Assembly: GCF_900105195.1 (NCBI RefSeq)
Contig: NZ_FNRX01000002.1
Location: 3,038,001 to 3,102,000, forward strand
DNA from: Rhodococcus pyridinivorans
GTDB taxonomy: Bacteria; Actinomycetota; Actinomycetes; Mycobacteriales; Mycobacteriaceae
Direction: 5' to 3'
DNA: 64,000 nucleotides
The translations under genes were made by a program, and so were the position numbers. Shown here in pieces: positions 27,249 through 34,058 of this stretch; within the stretch, counting starts at the first letter, position 1; every line of letters begins with the position of its first letter. The notes under the pieces were generated by a model, which had not been told where the DNA came from, searched no databases, and worked only from the letters and a program-made list of their open reading frames with translations.

Positions 27249-27287
27249 ACGAAGGCCCCGAACATCATGTTCGGGGCCTTCGTCGTT
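27249..27287 (+). terminator. Terminator of tRNA-Leu copy 1
   Basis: A perfect 17-bp stem (27249-27265 with 27271-27287; left arm CGACGAAGGCCCCGAAC) around the loop ATCAT, beginning 19 nt after the tRNA. Confidence 0.85.
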
Positions 27288-27508
27288 GTCGGGAGAAGAT
27301 CGAGCGGGCGACAACCGATACCGCATTCGTCATCCGCTGCGGCAACGTGCTGCAGCGGATGACGAACAAGCGAGCGGATCCGCGCGAGGCGCGTCGAGTG
27401 CCGCGAGCGCGCCTGAAGTGCCGTTTTGGGGATCGGACGCCCCATGCGCTACTGTTTCTTCAGCGCCCGCGGGAGCGGGTTCTACCGACATGCCCCGTGT
27501 GGGCGTCG

Positions 27509-27594
27509 GTCCGAGTGGCGGAATGGCAGACGCGCTAGCTTGAGGTGCTAGTGTCCTATTAACGGACGTGGGGGTTCAAGTCCCCCCTCGGACA
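27509..27594 (+). tRNA. tRNA-Leu (anticodon GAG), copy 2
   Basis: Base-for-base identical to the copy at 27144-27229, including the variable arm, and followed by its own terminator. The flanks differ beyond one base on each side. Upstream of both copies is a similar element (CTACTCTTTC in the first, CTACTGTTTC in the second, each followed within a few bases by CAGCGCCC), so each probably has its own promoter. The spacer 27288-27508 contains an inverted repeat (TTCGTCATCCGCTGC with GCAGCGGATGACGAA, about 27323-27363) and no gene. Confidence 0.96.
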
Positions 27595-27603
27595 CCCCGA
27601 AAC

Positions 27604-27641
27604 CCGAAGGCCCCGAACCGATATCGGTTCGGGGCCTTCGG
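27604..27641. terminator. Terminator of tRNA-Leu copy 2
   Basis: A 38-bp perfect palindrome (19-nt arms, centre GATATC; left arm CCGAAGGCCCCGAACCGAT), starting 9 nt after the tRNA and 17 nt before the stop of the convergent PLDc_N gene. It shares the core AAGGCCCCGAAC with the terminator of copy 1, indicating the tRNA and terminator were duplicated together. Confidence 0.85.
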
Positions 27642-27657
27642 TTCGTCCGGGGTCCGC

Positions 27658-27891
27658 TCAGTCCCGGCGGCCCTTGCGGAAGTACCGGATCGGGCCGAAG
27701 AAGTTCACCGCGATGGTCAGCGCCCAGCGCAGCTTGCTGCCGTTGATCTTGTCGGCCGGTCGCCTCGCCAGATCGGCCCAGGCCGCGACGGCGAGCGACA
27801 ACTGCACCACCGCGAGCAGGACCACCAGCACCTGCTGGGGGCGGCTCAGTTCGGCGAACTTCTTCTTGGACAAGGGGGAGCTCGGGCTCAT
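27658..27891 (-). CDS. PLDc_N domain small membrane protein
   Basis: 77 aa. One hydrophobic segment (VLVVLLAVVQLSLAVAAWAD, about 21-40) is followed by the conserved second membrane-associated block WALTIAVNFFGPIRYFRKGR that defines the phospholipase D/nuclease N-terminal (PLDc_N) family. No catalytic HKD motif exists; these small proteins are of unknown function. It is divergent from the SDR gene with an operator-like palindrome between. Confidence 0.8.
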   Translation of the reverse strand: MSPSSPLSKKKFAELSRPQQVLVVLLAVVQLSLAVAAWADLARRPADKINGSKLRWALTIAVNFFGPIRYFRKGRRD

Positions 27892-27933
27892 CGTTCCTCC
27901 GGTACCTGCACGGGAATTCGGACACGATCATCC

Positions 27934-27952
27934 TGCCCGATACGATCGGGCA
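27934..27952. promoter_or_regulatory. Operator-like palindrome between PLDc_N and SDR genes
   Basis: TGCCCGAT-ACG-ATCGGGCA, a perfect 8-bp inverted repeat with 3-nt spacer. It lies 26 nt before the SDR start and 43 nt before the divergent PLDc_N start. The size and symmetry suit a dimeric repressor; the regulator is not identifiable here. Confidence 0.45.
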
Positions 27953-27977
27953 TACAGCAGCACACGGAAAAAGGCAG

Positions 27978-29447
27978 ATGAACCCCCACAGCGACACCAC
28001 CGCCGAACCCGCCACCGACGGCTTCACCCGCATCGACCCCGACGATCTGGCCACCTGTCTGCGGGTGCTCGACCAGGCAGCGGGTCTCGACGCCGAACAT
28101 CCCGACGCGATCGCCGTGCAGCGGGCCGTGGGGCACATGTTCAAGAAGTTCAAGCGGCTGCGCCGCAACGAGGCCCGCAAGCAGCGCGTCGACGCCGACC
28201 GTCAGGTGCTGTCCGCGACCGCCACCGCCTCCCCCACCCGCATCGACGACGAGACCGCCGGACTCCCGCTGGCGTCGTCGACTCGCGGTGCAAGCGCGGG
28301 AACGCTGCTGCGTCCGCGGCACTGCTACATCTGCAAGGACAAGTACACCCGCGTCGACGCCTTCTATCACCAGTTGTGCCCGACGTGCGCCGAGGAGAAC
28401 CACGCAAAACGCGACGCGCGCACCGATCTGCGGGGCCGTCGCGCCCTGCTCACCGGCGGTCGCGCCAAGATCGGCATGTACATCGCATTGCGGTTGCTGC
28501 GCGACGGCGCGCACACCACCGTCACCACGCGGTTCCCCAACGACGCGATCCGCCGCTTCACCGCGATGGAGGACAGCGGCGACTGGCTGCACCGGCTGCG
28601 CATCGTCGGCATCGACCTGCGTGATCCCGCCCAGGTGGTCGCCCTCGCCGACGATGTGGCCGCGCAGGGTCCGCTGGACATCCTCATCAACAACGCCGCG
28701 CAGACGGTGCGCCGCTCCCCCGGTGCCTACTCGGCGCTGGCCGAGGCGGAGGCCGATCCGCTGCCCGCCGGTCCGCGCCCCGAGGTCCTGACCTTCGGCA
28801 AGCCCTCGGACGCCCATCCGGCTGCTCTGGCCGGGTCGCTGCCGGCCGAGTTGTCGGCGCACTCGTTGACCTCGCTGGCACTGGTGGCCGGATCGGCGAC
28901 ACCCGAGCGGGTCGCGGCCGGCGTCGCCGTCGACGCCGGTGGCCTGCTGCCGGATCTCGTGCACACCAACAGCTGGGTCCAGACCGTCGGCGAGGTCGAG
29001 CCGCTGGAACTGCTCGAGGTGCAGCTGTGCAACTCGGTGGCGCCGTTCATCCTCGTCAACCGTCTGCGTCCGGCGCTCGCCGCGTCCCCGGCCCGCCGCA
29101 AGTACGTCGTGAACGTCTCCGCGATGGAAGGGCAGTTCGGGGGTCGCCGCTACAAGGGCGCCGGGCATCCGCACACCAACATGGCCAAGGCCGCGCTGAA
29201 CATGCTCACCCGCACCAGCGCCGAGGAGATGCTCACCGACGGCATCCTCATGACCGCCGTCGACACCGGGTGGATCACCGACGAACGGCCGCACCACACC
29301 AAGATGCGGCTGGCCGAGGAGGGATTCCACGCCCCGCTCGATCTCGTGGACGGTGCCGCCCGTGTCTACGACCCGATCGTCCAGGGCGAGGCCGGCACGG
29401 ACCTGTACGGATGCTTCCTCAAGGACTTCCGCCCGGCACCCTGGTGA
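27978..29447 (+). CDS. SDR-family oxidoreductase with N-terminal zinc-ribbon-like extension
   Basis: 489 aa, about twice the usual SDR length. Residues 1-110 are an unrecognised helical part with HMFKKFKRLRRNEARKQR. Residues about 115-135 contain HCYICKDKYTR and LCPTCAEEN, a C-x2-C...C-x2-C zinc-ribbon pattern. The Rossmann SDR domain follows: ALLTGGRAKIGMYIALRLL (cofactor glycines), DILINNAAQTVRR, NVSAMEGQFGGRRYKGAGH and HTNMAKAALNML. The active-site Tyr of YxxxK appears in RRYKGAGHPHTNMAK, where YxxxK spacing is not standard, so the catalytic residues differ from classical SDRs. Substrate unknown; the zinc ribbon suggests a protein or nucleic acid contact. Confidence 0.82.
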   Translation: MNPHSDTTAEPATDGFTRIDPDDLATCLRVLDQAAGLDAEHPDAIAVQRAVGHMFKKFKRLRRNEARKQRVDADRQVLSATATASPTRIDDETAGLPLASSTRGASAGTLLRPRHCYICKDKYTRVDAFYHQLCPTCAEENHAKRDARTDLRGRRALLTGGRAKIGMYIALRLLRDGAHTTVTTRFPNDAIRRFTAMEDSGDWLHRLRIVGIDLRDPAQVVALADDVAAQGPLDILINNAAQTVRRSPGAYSALAEAEADPLPAGPRPEVLTFGKPSDAHPAALAGSLPAELSAHSLTSLALVAGSATPERVAAGVAVDAGGLLPDLVHTNSWVQTVGEVEPLELLEVQLCNSVAPFILVNRLRPALAASPARRKYVVNVSAMEGQFGGRRYKGAGHPHTNMAKAALNMLTRTSAEEMLTDGILMTAVDTGWITDERPHHTKMRLAEEGFHAPLDLVDGAARVYDPIVQGEAGTDLYGCFLKDFRPAPW

Positions 29448-29556
29448 TCCGGACCCGGTGATTTGGGGAGACCGGTTCCACACCGTGGATCGTGGCCCAC
29501 TCTCCGGGCCGCGGCGATAATGGATAACGTCCCCGCAGGCTCGCACGAGGAGAGTC

Positions 29557-29925
29557 ATGACTGTCGCTGTCGTTCACGCCGATACCCCCGAAGGCCGGAT
29601 CGCTCTGCAGGCCGCGGTGCGGGAGGCCGCCGACCGGCAGCAGTCGCTGGTGGTGCTCCACCCGCTCGACGAACCCGACGAGGTGGAAGGCGTGCGGGCA
29701 CAGGTGAGCGAGGTGGCCGGTACCGACGGCTGGGAGTTGCTCTCGGCCGTCCACGACGGCGATCCGGTCGGCACGACCGTCGAACTGCTTGCGCGCAGCG
29801 GCGCCGAACGCGTGGTCATCGGCAGCCGCGGGCGCACCGCGACCGGCAAGTTCCTCGTCGAGCGGGCGGTGCAGCGGCTGATCACCGAGTCGTCGGTGCC
29901 GGTGCTCGTCATCAAGGCCGGCTGA
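29557..29925 (+). CDS. Universal stress protein (UspA family)
   Basis: 122 aa, a single Usp domain starting TVAVVHADTPEGRIAL. The ATP-binding-type signature is VVIGSRGRTATGKFLVERAVQRLI followed by SVPVLVIKAG; the G-x2-G-x9-G spacing of ATP-binding members is altered (the third Gly is missing), so nucleotide binding is uncertain. GAGGAGAG precedes ATG 29557. A possible -10 (TAATGG or GATAAC) lies at about 29518-29528. Monocistronic. Confidence 0.86.
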   Translation: MTVAVVHADTPEGRIALQAAVREAADRQQSLVVLHPLDEPDEVEGVRAQVSEVAGTDGWELLSAVHDGDPVGTTVELLARSGAERVVIGSRGRTATGKFLVERAVQRLITESSVPVLVIKAG

Positions 29926-29986
29926 GGCGCCGCCCGCCCTCCGGCAACCGCGTTCGTTCCGAGGCCGTTCGTTCTACCCTGGGCAC

Positions 29987-30367
29987 ATGGCGTTCCGGGT
30001 GGTCGCCGACCTCACGGCCTTCGTGCATCTGCTCTTCGTGCTCTACGTCGCGTTCGGTGGTTTCCTCGCGTGGCGGTGGCCCCGCACGATCGTCGCGCAC
30101 GTCGTCGCAGTGGTGTGGGGAGCGGCCTCGGTGGCCGTGGGGTTCGACTGCCCGCTGACCGCGGTGGAGAACTGGGCACGCCGCGAGGCCGGCCAGGAAG
30201 GTCTGCCGCCGAGCGGATTCATCGATCACTACCTCACCGGGGTGATCTACCCGGAGTCCGCGCTCGGCGCGGTCCGCGCCCTCGCCGCGCTCGCCGTACT
30301 CATCTCGTGGGTGGTGCTGTGGCGCCGGATCCGTGTGACGAAGGTCGCCCCCGAGACTTACTCCTGA
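29987..30367 (+). CDS. DUF2784 family membrane protein
   Basis: 126 aa with three hydrophobic segments. The family pattern is plain: DLTAFVHLLFVLYVAFGGFL, then RWPRTIVAHVV, FDCPLTAVENWARR and FIDHYLTGVIYP. Function unknown; the conserved CPLT-x-ENxxR and HY motifs may bind a cofactor or metal. It lies 14 nt before the enoyl-reductase-like gene, so an operon is likely. Confidence 0.87.
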   Translation: MAFRVVADLTAFVHLLFVLYVAFGGFLAWRWPRTIVAHVVAVVWGAASVAVGFDCPLTAVENWARREAGQEGLPPSGFIDHYLTGVIYPESALGAVRALAALAVLISWVVLWRRIRVTKVAPETYS

Positions 30368-30381
30368 GTAGGGTGAGGGGC

Positions 30382-31617
30382 ATGACTGTCTCCCGGGATC
30401 TCGACATCGTTATCTACGGCGCCACCGGCTTCGTCGGGCGCCTCACCGCCGCCTATCTCGCCGAGAACCTCCCCGACGGCGTCGCCGTCGGACTCGCAGG
30501 ACGTTCACGCACCAAACTCGAGAAGCTCGCCGCCGACCTCGGAACCGACTGGCGGCTGATCGAGGCGAACGCCGACGATCCCGCCTCGCTGACCGCGCTC
30601 GCCGAGTCCACCCGCGTGGTGATCACGACCGTCGGTCCCTACGCCACGTACGGGCTGCCGCTCGTGCAGGCGTGCGCCGAGGCCGGCACCGACTACGTCG
30701 ACCTCACCGGCGAGGTGCTCTTCCACCGCGAGAGCATCGACCGCTTCGACGACGTGGCCCGGCGCACCGGCGCCCGCATAGTCCACTCGTGCGGTTTCGA
30801 CTCCGTCCCGTCCGACCTCGGCGTCCATGCGCTCTACCGCGCCGCGGAGGCCGACGGCAACCTGCCGCTCACCGACACGACCTTCGTGCTCGGCTCCTTC
30901 CGCGGCGGGGTGAGCGGCGGAACCATCGATTCGCTCCGGCAACAGCTCGACGCGGTCCGCAAGGATGCCGCCGCACGGAAGATCGCCGCGCGCCCGTACT
31001 CGCTGTCCCCCGATCGGGCTCGGGAACCCGATCTCGGTCGCCAGAACGACTTCGCGTTCGTCGACGGCAAATCCGTGGCGCCGGAGATTTCGGGGCGGCT
31101 CGCACCGTTCGTGATGGCCTCCTACAACACCCGCATCGTGCGACGCAGCAACGCGTTGCGCGACTGGGCCTACGGACGCCGGTTCCGCTACCGGGAGGTG
31201 ATGAGTGTCGGCTCCTCACCGCTCTCCCCCGTCCTCGCCGGGCTCGTCGGACTCGGCACGGGAGCCCTCGCCGCCGGCCTGTCGTTCCCGCCCACGCGGT
31301 TCGTCCTCGACAAGCTCCTGCCCGCGCCCGGCGAGGGACCGTCGGAGGAGACCCGCGAGAACGGTTACTTCACGGTGGATCTGTACGCTTCGACCGAATC
31401 GGGAGCTCGCTACACCGCGCGGTTCTCCGCGCAGGGCGACCCAGGTTACAAGGCCACGGCCGTGATGCTCGGCGAGTCCGCCCTCTCGCTCGCCCTCGGC
31501 GGCGCGGCCCTGCACGCCGGTGGCGGTGTCCTCACCCCCGCGGTGGCCTTCGGGGACGTGCTGACCGAACGGCTCCGCACGGCCGGTTTCGAGATCTCCG
31601 CGCGCCGCCTCGGCTGA
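30382..31617 (+). CDS. Saccharopine-dehydrogenase-like / trans-acting enoyl reductase family protein
   Basis: 411 aa. The Rossmann N-terminus is LDIVIYGATGFVGRLTAAYL, followed by VGLAGRSRTKLEKLAADLG, ITTVGPYATYGLPLVQAC, TDYVDLTGE and HSCGFDSVPSDLGVHALY. This is the mycobacterial Rv2449c/Rv2953-type family, in which one member is the trans-acting enoyl reductase of phthiocerol and phenolglycolipid synthesis. A hydrophobic stretch near 290-310 (PVLAGLVGLGTGALAAGLSF) suggests membrane association. No polyketide synthase is nearby, so a lipid role is likely but not specific. GGTGAGGGG precedes ATG 30382. Confidence 0.87.
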   Translation: MTVSRDLDIVIYGATGFVGRLTAAYLAENLPDGVAVGLAGRSRTKLEKLAADLGTDWRLIEANADDPASLTALAESTRVVITTVGPYATYGLPLVQACAEAGTDYVDLTGEVLFHRESIDRFDDVARRTGARIVHSCGFDSVPSDLGVHALYRAAEADGNLPLTDTTFVLGSFRGGVSGGTIDSLRQQLDAVRKDAAARKIAARPYSLSPDRAREPDLGRQNDFAFVDGKSVAPEISGRLAPFVMASYNTRIVRRSNALRDWAYGRRFRYREVMSVGSSPLSPVLAGLVGLGTGALAAGLSFPPTRFVLDKLLPAPGEGPSEETRENGYFTVDLYASTESGARYTARFSAQGDPGYKATAVMLGESALSLALGGAALHAGGGVLTPAVAFGDVLTERLRTAGFEISARRLG

Positions 31618-31625
31618 CCTCGCCT

Positions 31626-31650
31626 CCGGCGCGCCCGATCGGCGCGCCGG
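31626..31650 (+). terminator. Hairpin terminator after the enoyl-reductase-like gene
   Basis: CCGGCGCGCC pairs with GGCGCGCCGG around the loop CGATC, a 10-bp perfect stem starting 8 nt after the stop codon. It separates this operon from the cysteine-leader/TauE unit. Confidence 0.65.
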
Positions 31651-31684
31651 GCCCGCCGAGTGTGGCTCCGTCGCTTCGACGGGC

Positions 31685-31690
31685 TATGCT
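31685..31690 (+). promoter_or_regulatory. -10 element of the cysteine leader/TauE transcript
   Basis: TATGCT, with TGGCTC 16 nt upstream as a possible -35. Transcription would start near 31697, giving about 43 nt before the leader peptide ATG and including its GAGGA ribosome site. Confidence 0.45.
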
Positions 31691-31739
31691 CGACCGGACC
31701 GAACGATCCGCGCGCGGAACGAGACCTGAGGACGTGACC

Positions 31740-31856
31740 ATGGCTGCGACGAGTACCGAGATGGCTCCGGCCGCTCGTCTCGCGCTCATGCCGTTCTGGC
31801 CGACCCGTCGCGGCGCCTGCTTCGATTGTCTGTGTTGCACCCGGGAGTGTTGCTGA
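31740..31856 (+). CDS. Cysteine-rich leader peptide (putative Cys-responsive attenuator)
   Basis: A 38-aa ORF with no domain, ending GACFDCLCCTRECC: six Cys within the last 12 residues, including two CC pairs, directly before the stop. ATG 31740 has TGAGGACG upstream. It lies 54 nt before the TauE/SafE exporter gene. Short ORFs with terminal cysteine runs upstream of sulfur-metabolism genes act in mycobacteria as cysteine-responsive attenuators, where ribosome stalling at Cys codons opens the downstream gene. A small hairpin (GAGCG/CGCTC, 31855-31870) overlaps the leader stop. The role here is inference from architecture. Confidence 0.75.
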   Translation: MAATSTEMAPAARLALMPFWPTRRGACFDCLCCTRECC

Positions 31857-31910
31857 GCGCTTCGCCGCTCGTCCAACTTTTCGGGTTCTTCCAGCTTTCG
31901 GAGCCAACGC

Positions 31911-32948
31911 ATGTTCAATCTGCTCATCTTCACGCTCGTCGGTGTCGGCGCACAGCTCGTCGACGGCGCACTCGGCATGGCCTTCGGTGTCACCGCGACC
32001 ACCCTGCTGCTGTTCAGCGGTGTCGGTCCGGCGCACGCGAGCGCCGCCGTGCACCTCGCCGAGGTCGGAACCACCCTCGTCTCCGGTGCCTCGCACTGGC
32101 GGTTCCGCAACATCGACTGGAAGGTCGTGCTGCGACTCGGTGTTCCCGGTGCCATCGGCGCCTTCCTCGGCGCGACCGTGCTGTCGGGACTGTCCACCGA
32201 GGCCGCCGAACCGGTGACCGCCGGAATCCTGCTGGCCATCGGCGTATACGTCGCGTTGCGCTTCTCGGTACGACCCCCTGCGGTCGCCCACGCCCGCACC
32301 TCCCCGCACACCGCGAAATTCCTGTCTCCTCTGGGCTTCTTCGGCGGCTTCATCGACGCGAGCGGCGGTGGCGGCTGGGGACCGATCACCACCAGCACCC
32401 TGCTCTCCCGCGGTAAGACGGCACCGCGCACCGTGATCGGTTCGGTGAGCGCGTCGGAGTTCCTCGTCGCGGTCGCGGCGAGCGTCGGCTTCCTGTTCGG
32501 GCTCGGCCACGACTCCCTCGGCAATCTCGTGATCGTCGCCGGTCTCGCGCTCGGCGGTGCCCTCGCGGCGCCGGTCGCGGCCTGGCTGGTCAGCCGCGTC
32601 CCTGCGACGCTGCTCGGTACCGGCGTCGGCGGTGTCATCGTGCTGACCAACGCGCACAAGCTCGCCAAGACTGTCGACCTCTCCGGCGCGGCGCTGGCGG
32701 TGCTCTACCTCGCCATCGTCGCTGCGTGGCTCACGCTGCTGATCGTGTCCTGGAAGCGTTCGCGCCTCACCCCCGCGGAGAAGAGCGGTTCGCTCGAACC
32801 GCTGGCGCAGCCGACGCCGGCGGCACTGCTCGAAGGTACCGACGCGACGCCTCTCTCCGGGGCCCGTCCGGAGCCTCGGGAGGTGCCCGGACACAACGAA
32901 GCTCGCCTGAATTCCACCACGTCACCACGGACTCCCGACGGGGCCTGA
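31911..32948 (+). CDS. TauE/SafE family sulfite (anion) exporter-like membrane protein
   Basis: 345 aa with about eight membrane segments in two homologous halves. The first half has GAQLVDGALGMAFGVTATT and HLAEVGTTLVSGASHWRF; the second has FFGGFIDASGGGGWGPITT and SVSASEFLVAVAASVGF. These GG-x-DA-x-GGG loops are typical of TauE/SafE proteins, which move sulfite, sulfoacetate or related organosulfur anions. The C-terminal 50 residues are hydrophilic. It is preceded by a cysteine-rich leader peptide, which supports a sulfur-linked substrate. CGGAG lies 8-9 nt before ATG 31911. Confidence 0.9.
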   Translation: MFNLLIFTLVGVGAQLVDGALGMAFGVTATTLLLFSGVGPAHASAAVHLAEVGTTLVSGASHWRFRNIDWKVVLRLGVPGAIGAFLGATVLSGLSTEAAEPVTAGILLAIGVYVALRFSVRPPAVAHARTSPHTAKFLSPLGFFGGFIDASGGGGWGPITTSTLLSRGKTAPRTVIGSVSASEFLVAVAASVGFLFGLGHDSLGNLVIVAGLALGGALAAPVAAWLVSRVPATLLGTGVGGVIVLTNAHKLAKTVDLSGAALAVLYLAIVAAWLTLLIVSWKRSRLTPAEKSGSLEPLAQPTPAALLEGTDATPLSGARPEPREVPGHNEARLNSTTSPRTPDGA

Positions 32949-32972
32949 TAATCGCTGTTATGCCCGCGTGCG

Positions 32973-33168
32973 GTGGTGCTTCCCGATCCCGCCATCGAAG
33001 CGGCCGGCGGATCCGCGCACAGCATGCCGATCGACATGGCCCGGCACCGCCTTCACCGCGGCCGGCGTCGAACTCCCCCAGGCCTGCGTGTCGATCACCG
33101 TCGGCGGCCGCGATGGTCCTCGATCCCGCAGTGCCGTGACGGTCGCCAAGCAGCTTCTCGGGCTGTAA
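32973..33168 (+). pseudogene. C-terminal remnant of a lipoprotein-type gene, frameshifted
   Basis: Two overlapping frames together give a plausible protein end. One frame reads LPDPAIEAAGGSAHSMPIDM; after a shift near 33038 the next reads GTAFTAAGVELPQACVSITV and ends AVTVAKQLLGL with a stop at 33168. There is no start region or signal peptide. The neighbouring remnant (33238-33675) carries the matching N-terminal part and breaks off at LEPLPDAR, just where this one begins, so both look like pieces of the same DUF3558-like lipoprotein family. This is inference from content; the family name is tentative. Confidence 0.4.
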
Positions 33169-33237
33169 CGCACGGTGTCGCAGCCCTCGACCGCCCGGGC
33201 GGAACCAAGATCACATACAACTCGTACGGACGCTACG

Positions 33238-33675
33238 ATGCGCCGTGGGAATCTGCCCCGATACGCCGTCGCATCCGCGACCTTCGCCGGCGCCCTGCTC
33301 CTCGGAGCGTGCTCCTCCGGCGACGACGCCACCTCCGACACCGCCTCGGACGCCGACTCCGCAGCCTCCGACACCACCTTCGACGCCGACACCGTCAGCG
33401 AACCGACCGGCCTCGGCAGCGACATCCTCGCCCGCTTCGACTCGTGCGACGATGTCGCGCCCGCCGTCGCCCCTACATCGAGCGGCACTGAGCCTGCGCT
33501 CCTCGAGCGGCGTGGAGGAGTACAGCGTCTACTGCGCATGGGAGACCCCGGACAGCGTCACCAACCTCGACGAGATCCGGTCGGTGGAGATCGTCCTGCC
33601 ACCGGGATCCGGCAACGTCCCGTCGGCGAGCGACCTCGAAACCGGCGGTCTCGAACCACTCCCCGACGCACGACG
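33238..33675 (+). pseudogene. N-terminal remnant of a lipoprotein gene, frameshifted and truncated
   Basis: ATG 33238 opens a clear lipoprotein signal (NLPRYAVASATFAGALLLGA, then CSSGDDAT) followed by an acidic Ser/Thr/Asp linker and ARFDSCDDVAPAVAP. Around 33475 the protein-like reading moves to the next frame: SLRSSSGVEEYSVYCAWETP, LDEIRSVEIVLPPGSG and LETGGLEPLPDAR. It then loses protein character near 33675, where remnants of an oppositely oriented gene begin. So it has one frameshift and a missing 3' end. Confidence 0.5.
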
Positions 33676-34054
33676 CGTAGATCGCCACCGGGACGACGAG
33701 AATCCCTGCCGCCGAAGCGCACACGGCGACCATGGCGAACACTGCGAAGGTGTAGAGACCGACCACCCATGGCGGGTCCGCAGCACGCTCGACCGCCGGT
33801 GCGGCCGCAACGCGACGATGTAGGTGAGCTGTCCCCCAACCATGAGACTCCCAGTGCCACAAGCGCGCCCACGACCAGCCGGTCGCGCGGTGCGGACGTG
33901 ACGAGAACGAGTCCGAGCGCGAGCAGCGGCATGAGGAACCACTGCGAAACGTCGGTGAACGCCGAATCGGGCGCGAGAACCTGAAAACGAGATGAGCCGC
34001 CGCGACGATCGCGAACGCACCGAGAACGGTGACGGCGATCGTGCGGCGGCTCAC
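33676..34054 (-). pseudogene. YhhN/lysoplasmalogenase-like remnant, frameshifted and truncated
   Basis: From ATG 34054 the first frame reads SRRTIAVTVLGAFAIVAAAH. A second frame gives MPLLALGLVLVTSAPRDRLV and VGALVALGVSWLGDS; a third gives GSLMVGGQLTYIVAL; and the first again gives VVGLYTFAVFAMVAVCASAA. Read across frames, this resembles the opening of YhhN-family membrane proteins (lysoplasmalogenase, SWLGD-type motif), with at least two or three frameshifts and the 3' end missing. The ATG lies 4 nt after the meaB stop, so it was once the last gene of the mutA-mutB-meaB operon. Confidence 0.5.
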
Positions 34055-34058
34055 GGGA

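Noticed and set aside
27288..27508. Spacer between the two tRNA-Leu genes as a mobile-element insertion
   Set aside because: No transposase, integrase or terminal repeats; only an inverted repeat is visible, so a tandem unit duplication is the simpler explanation.
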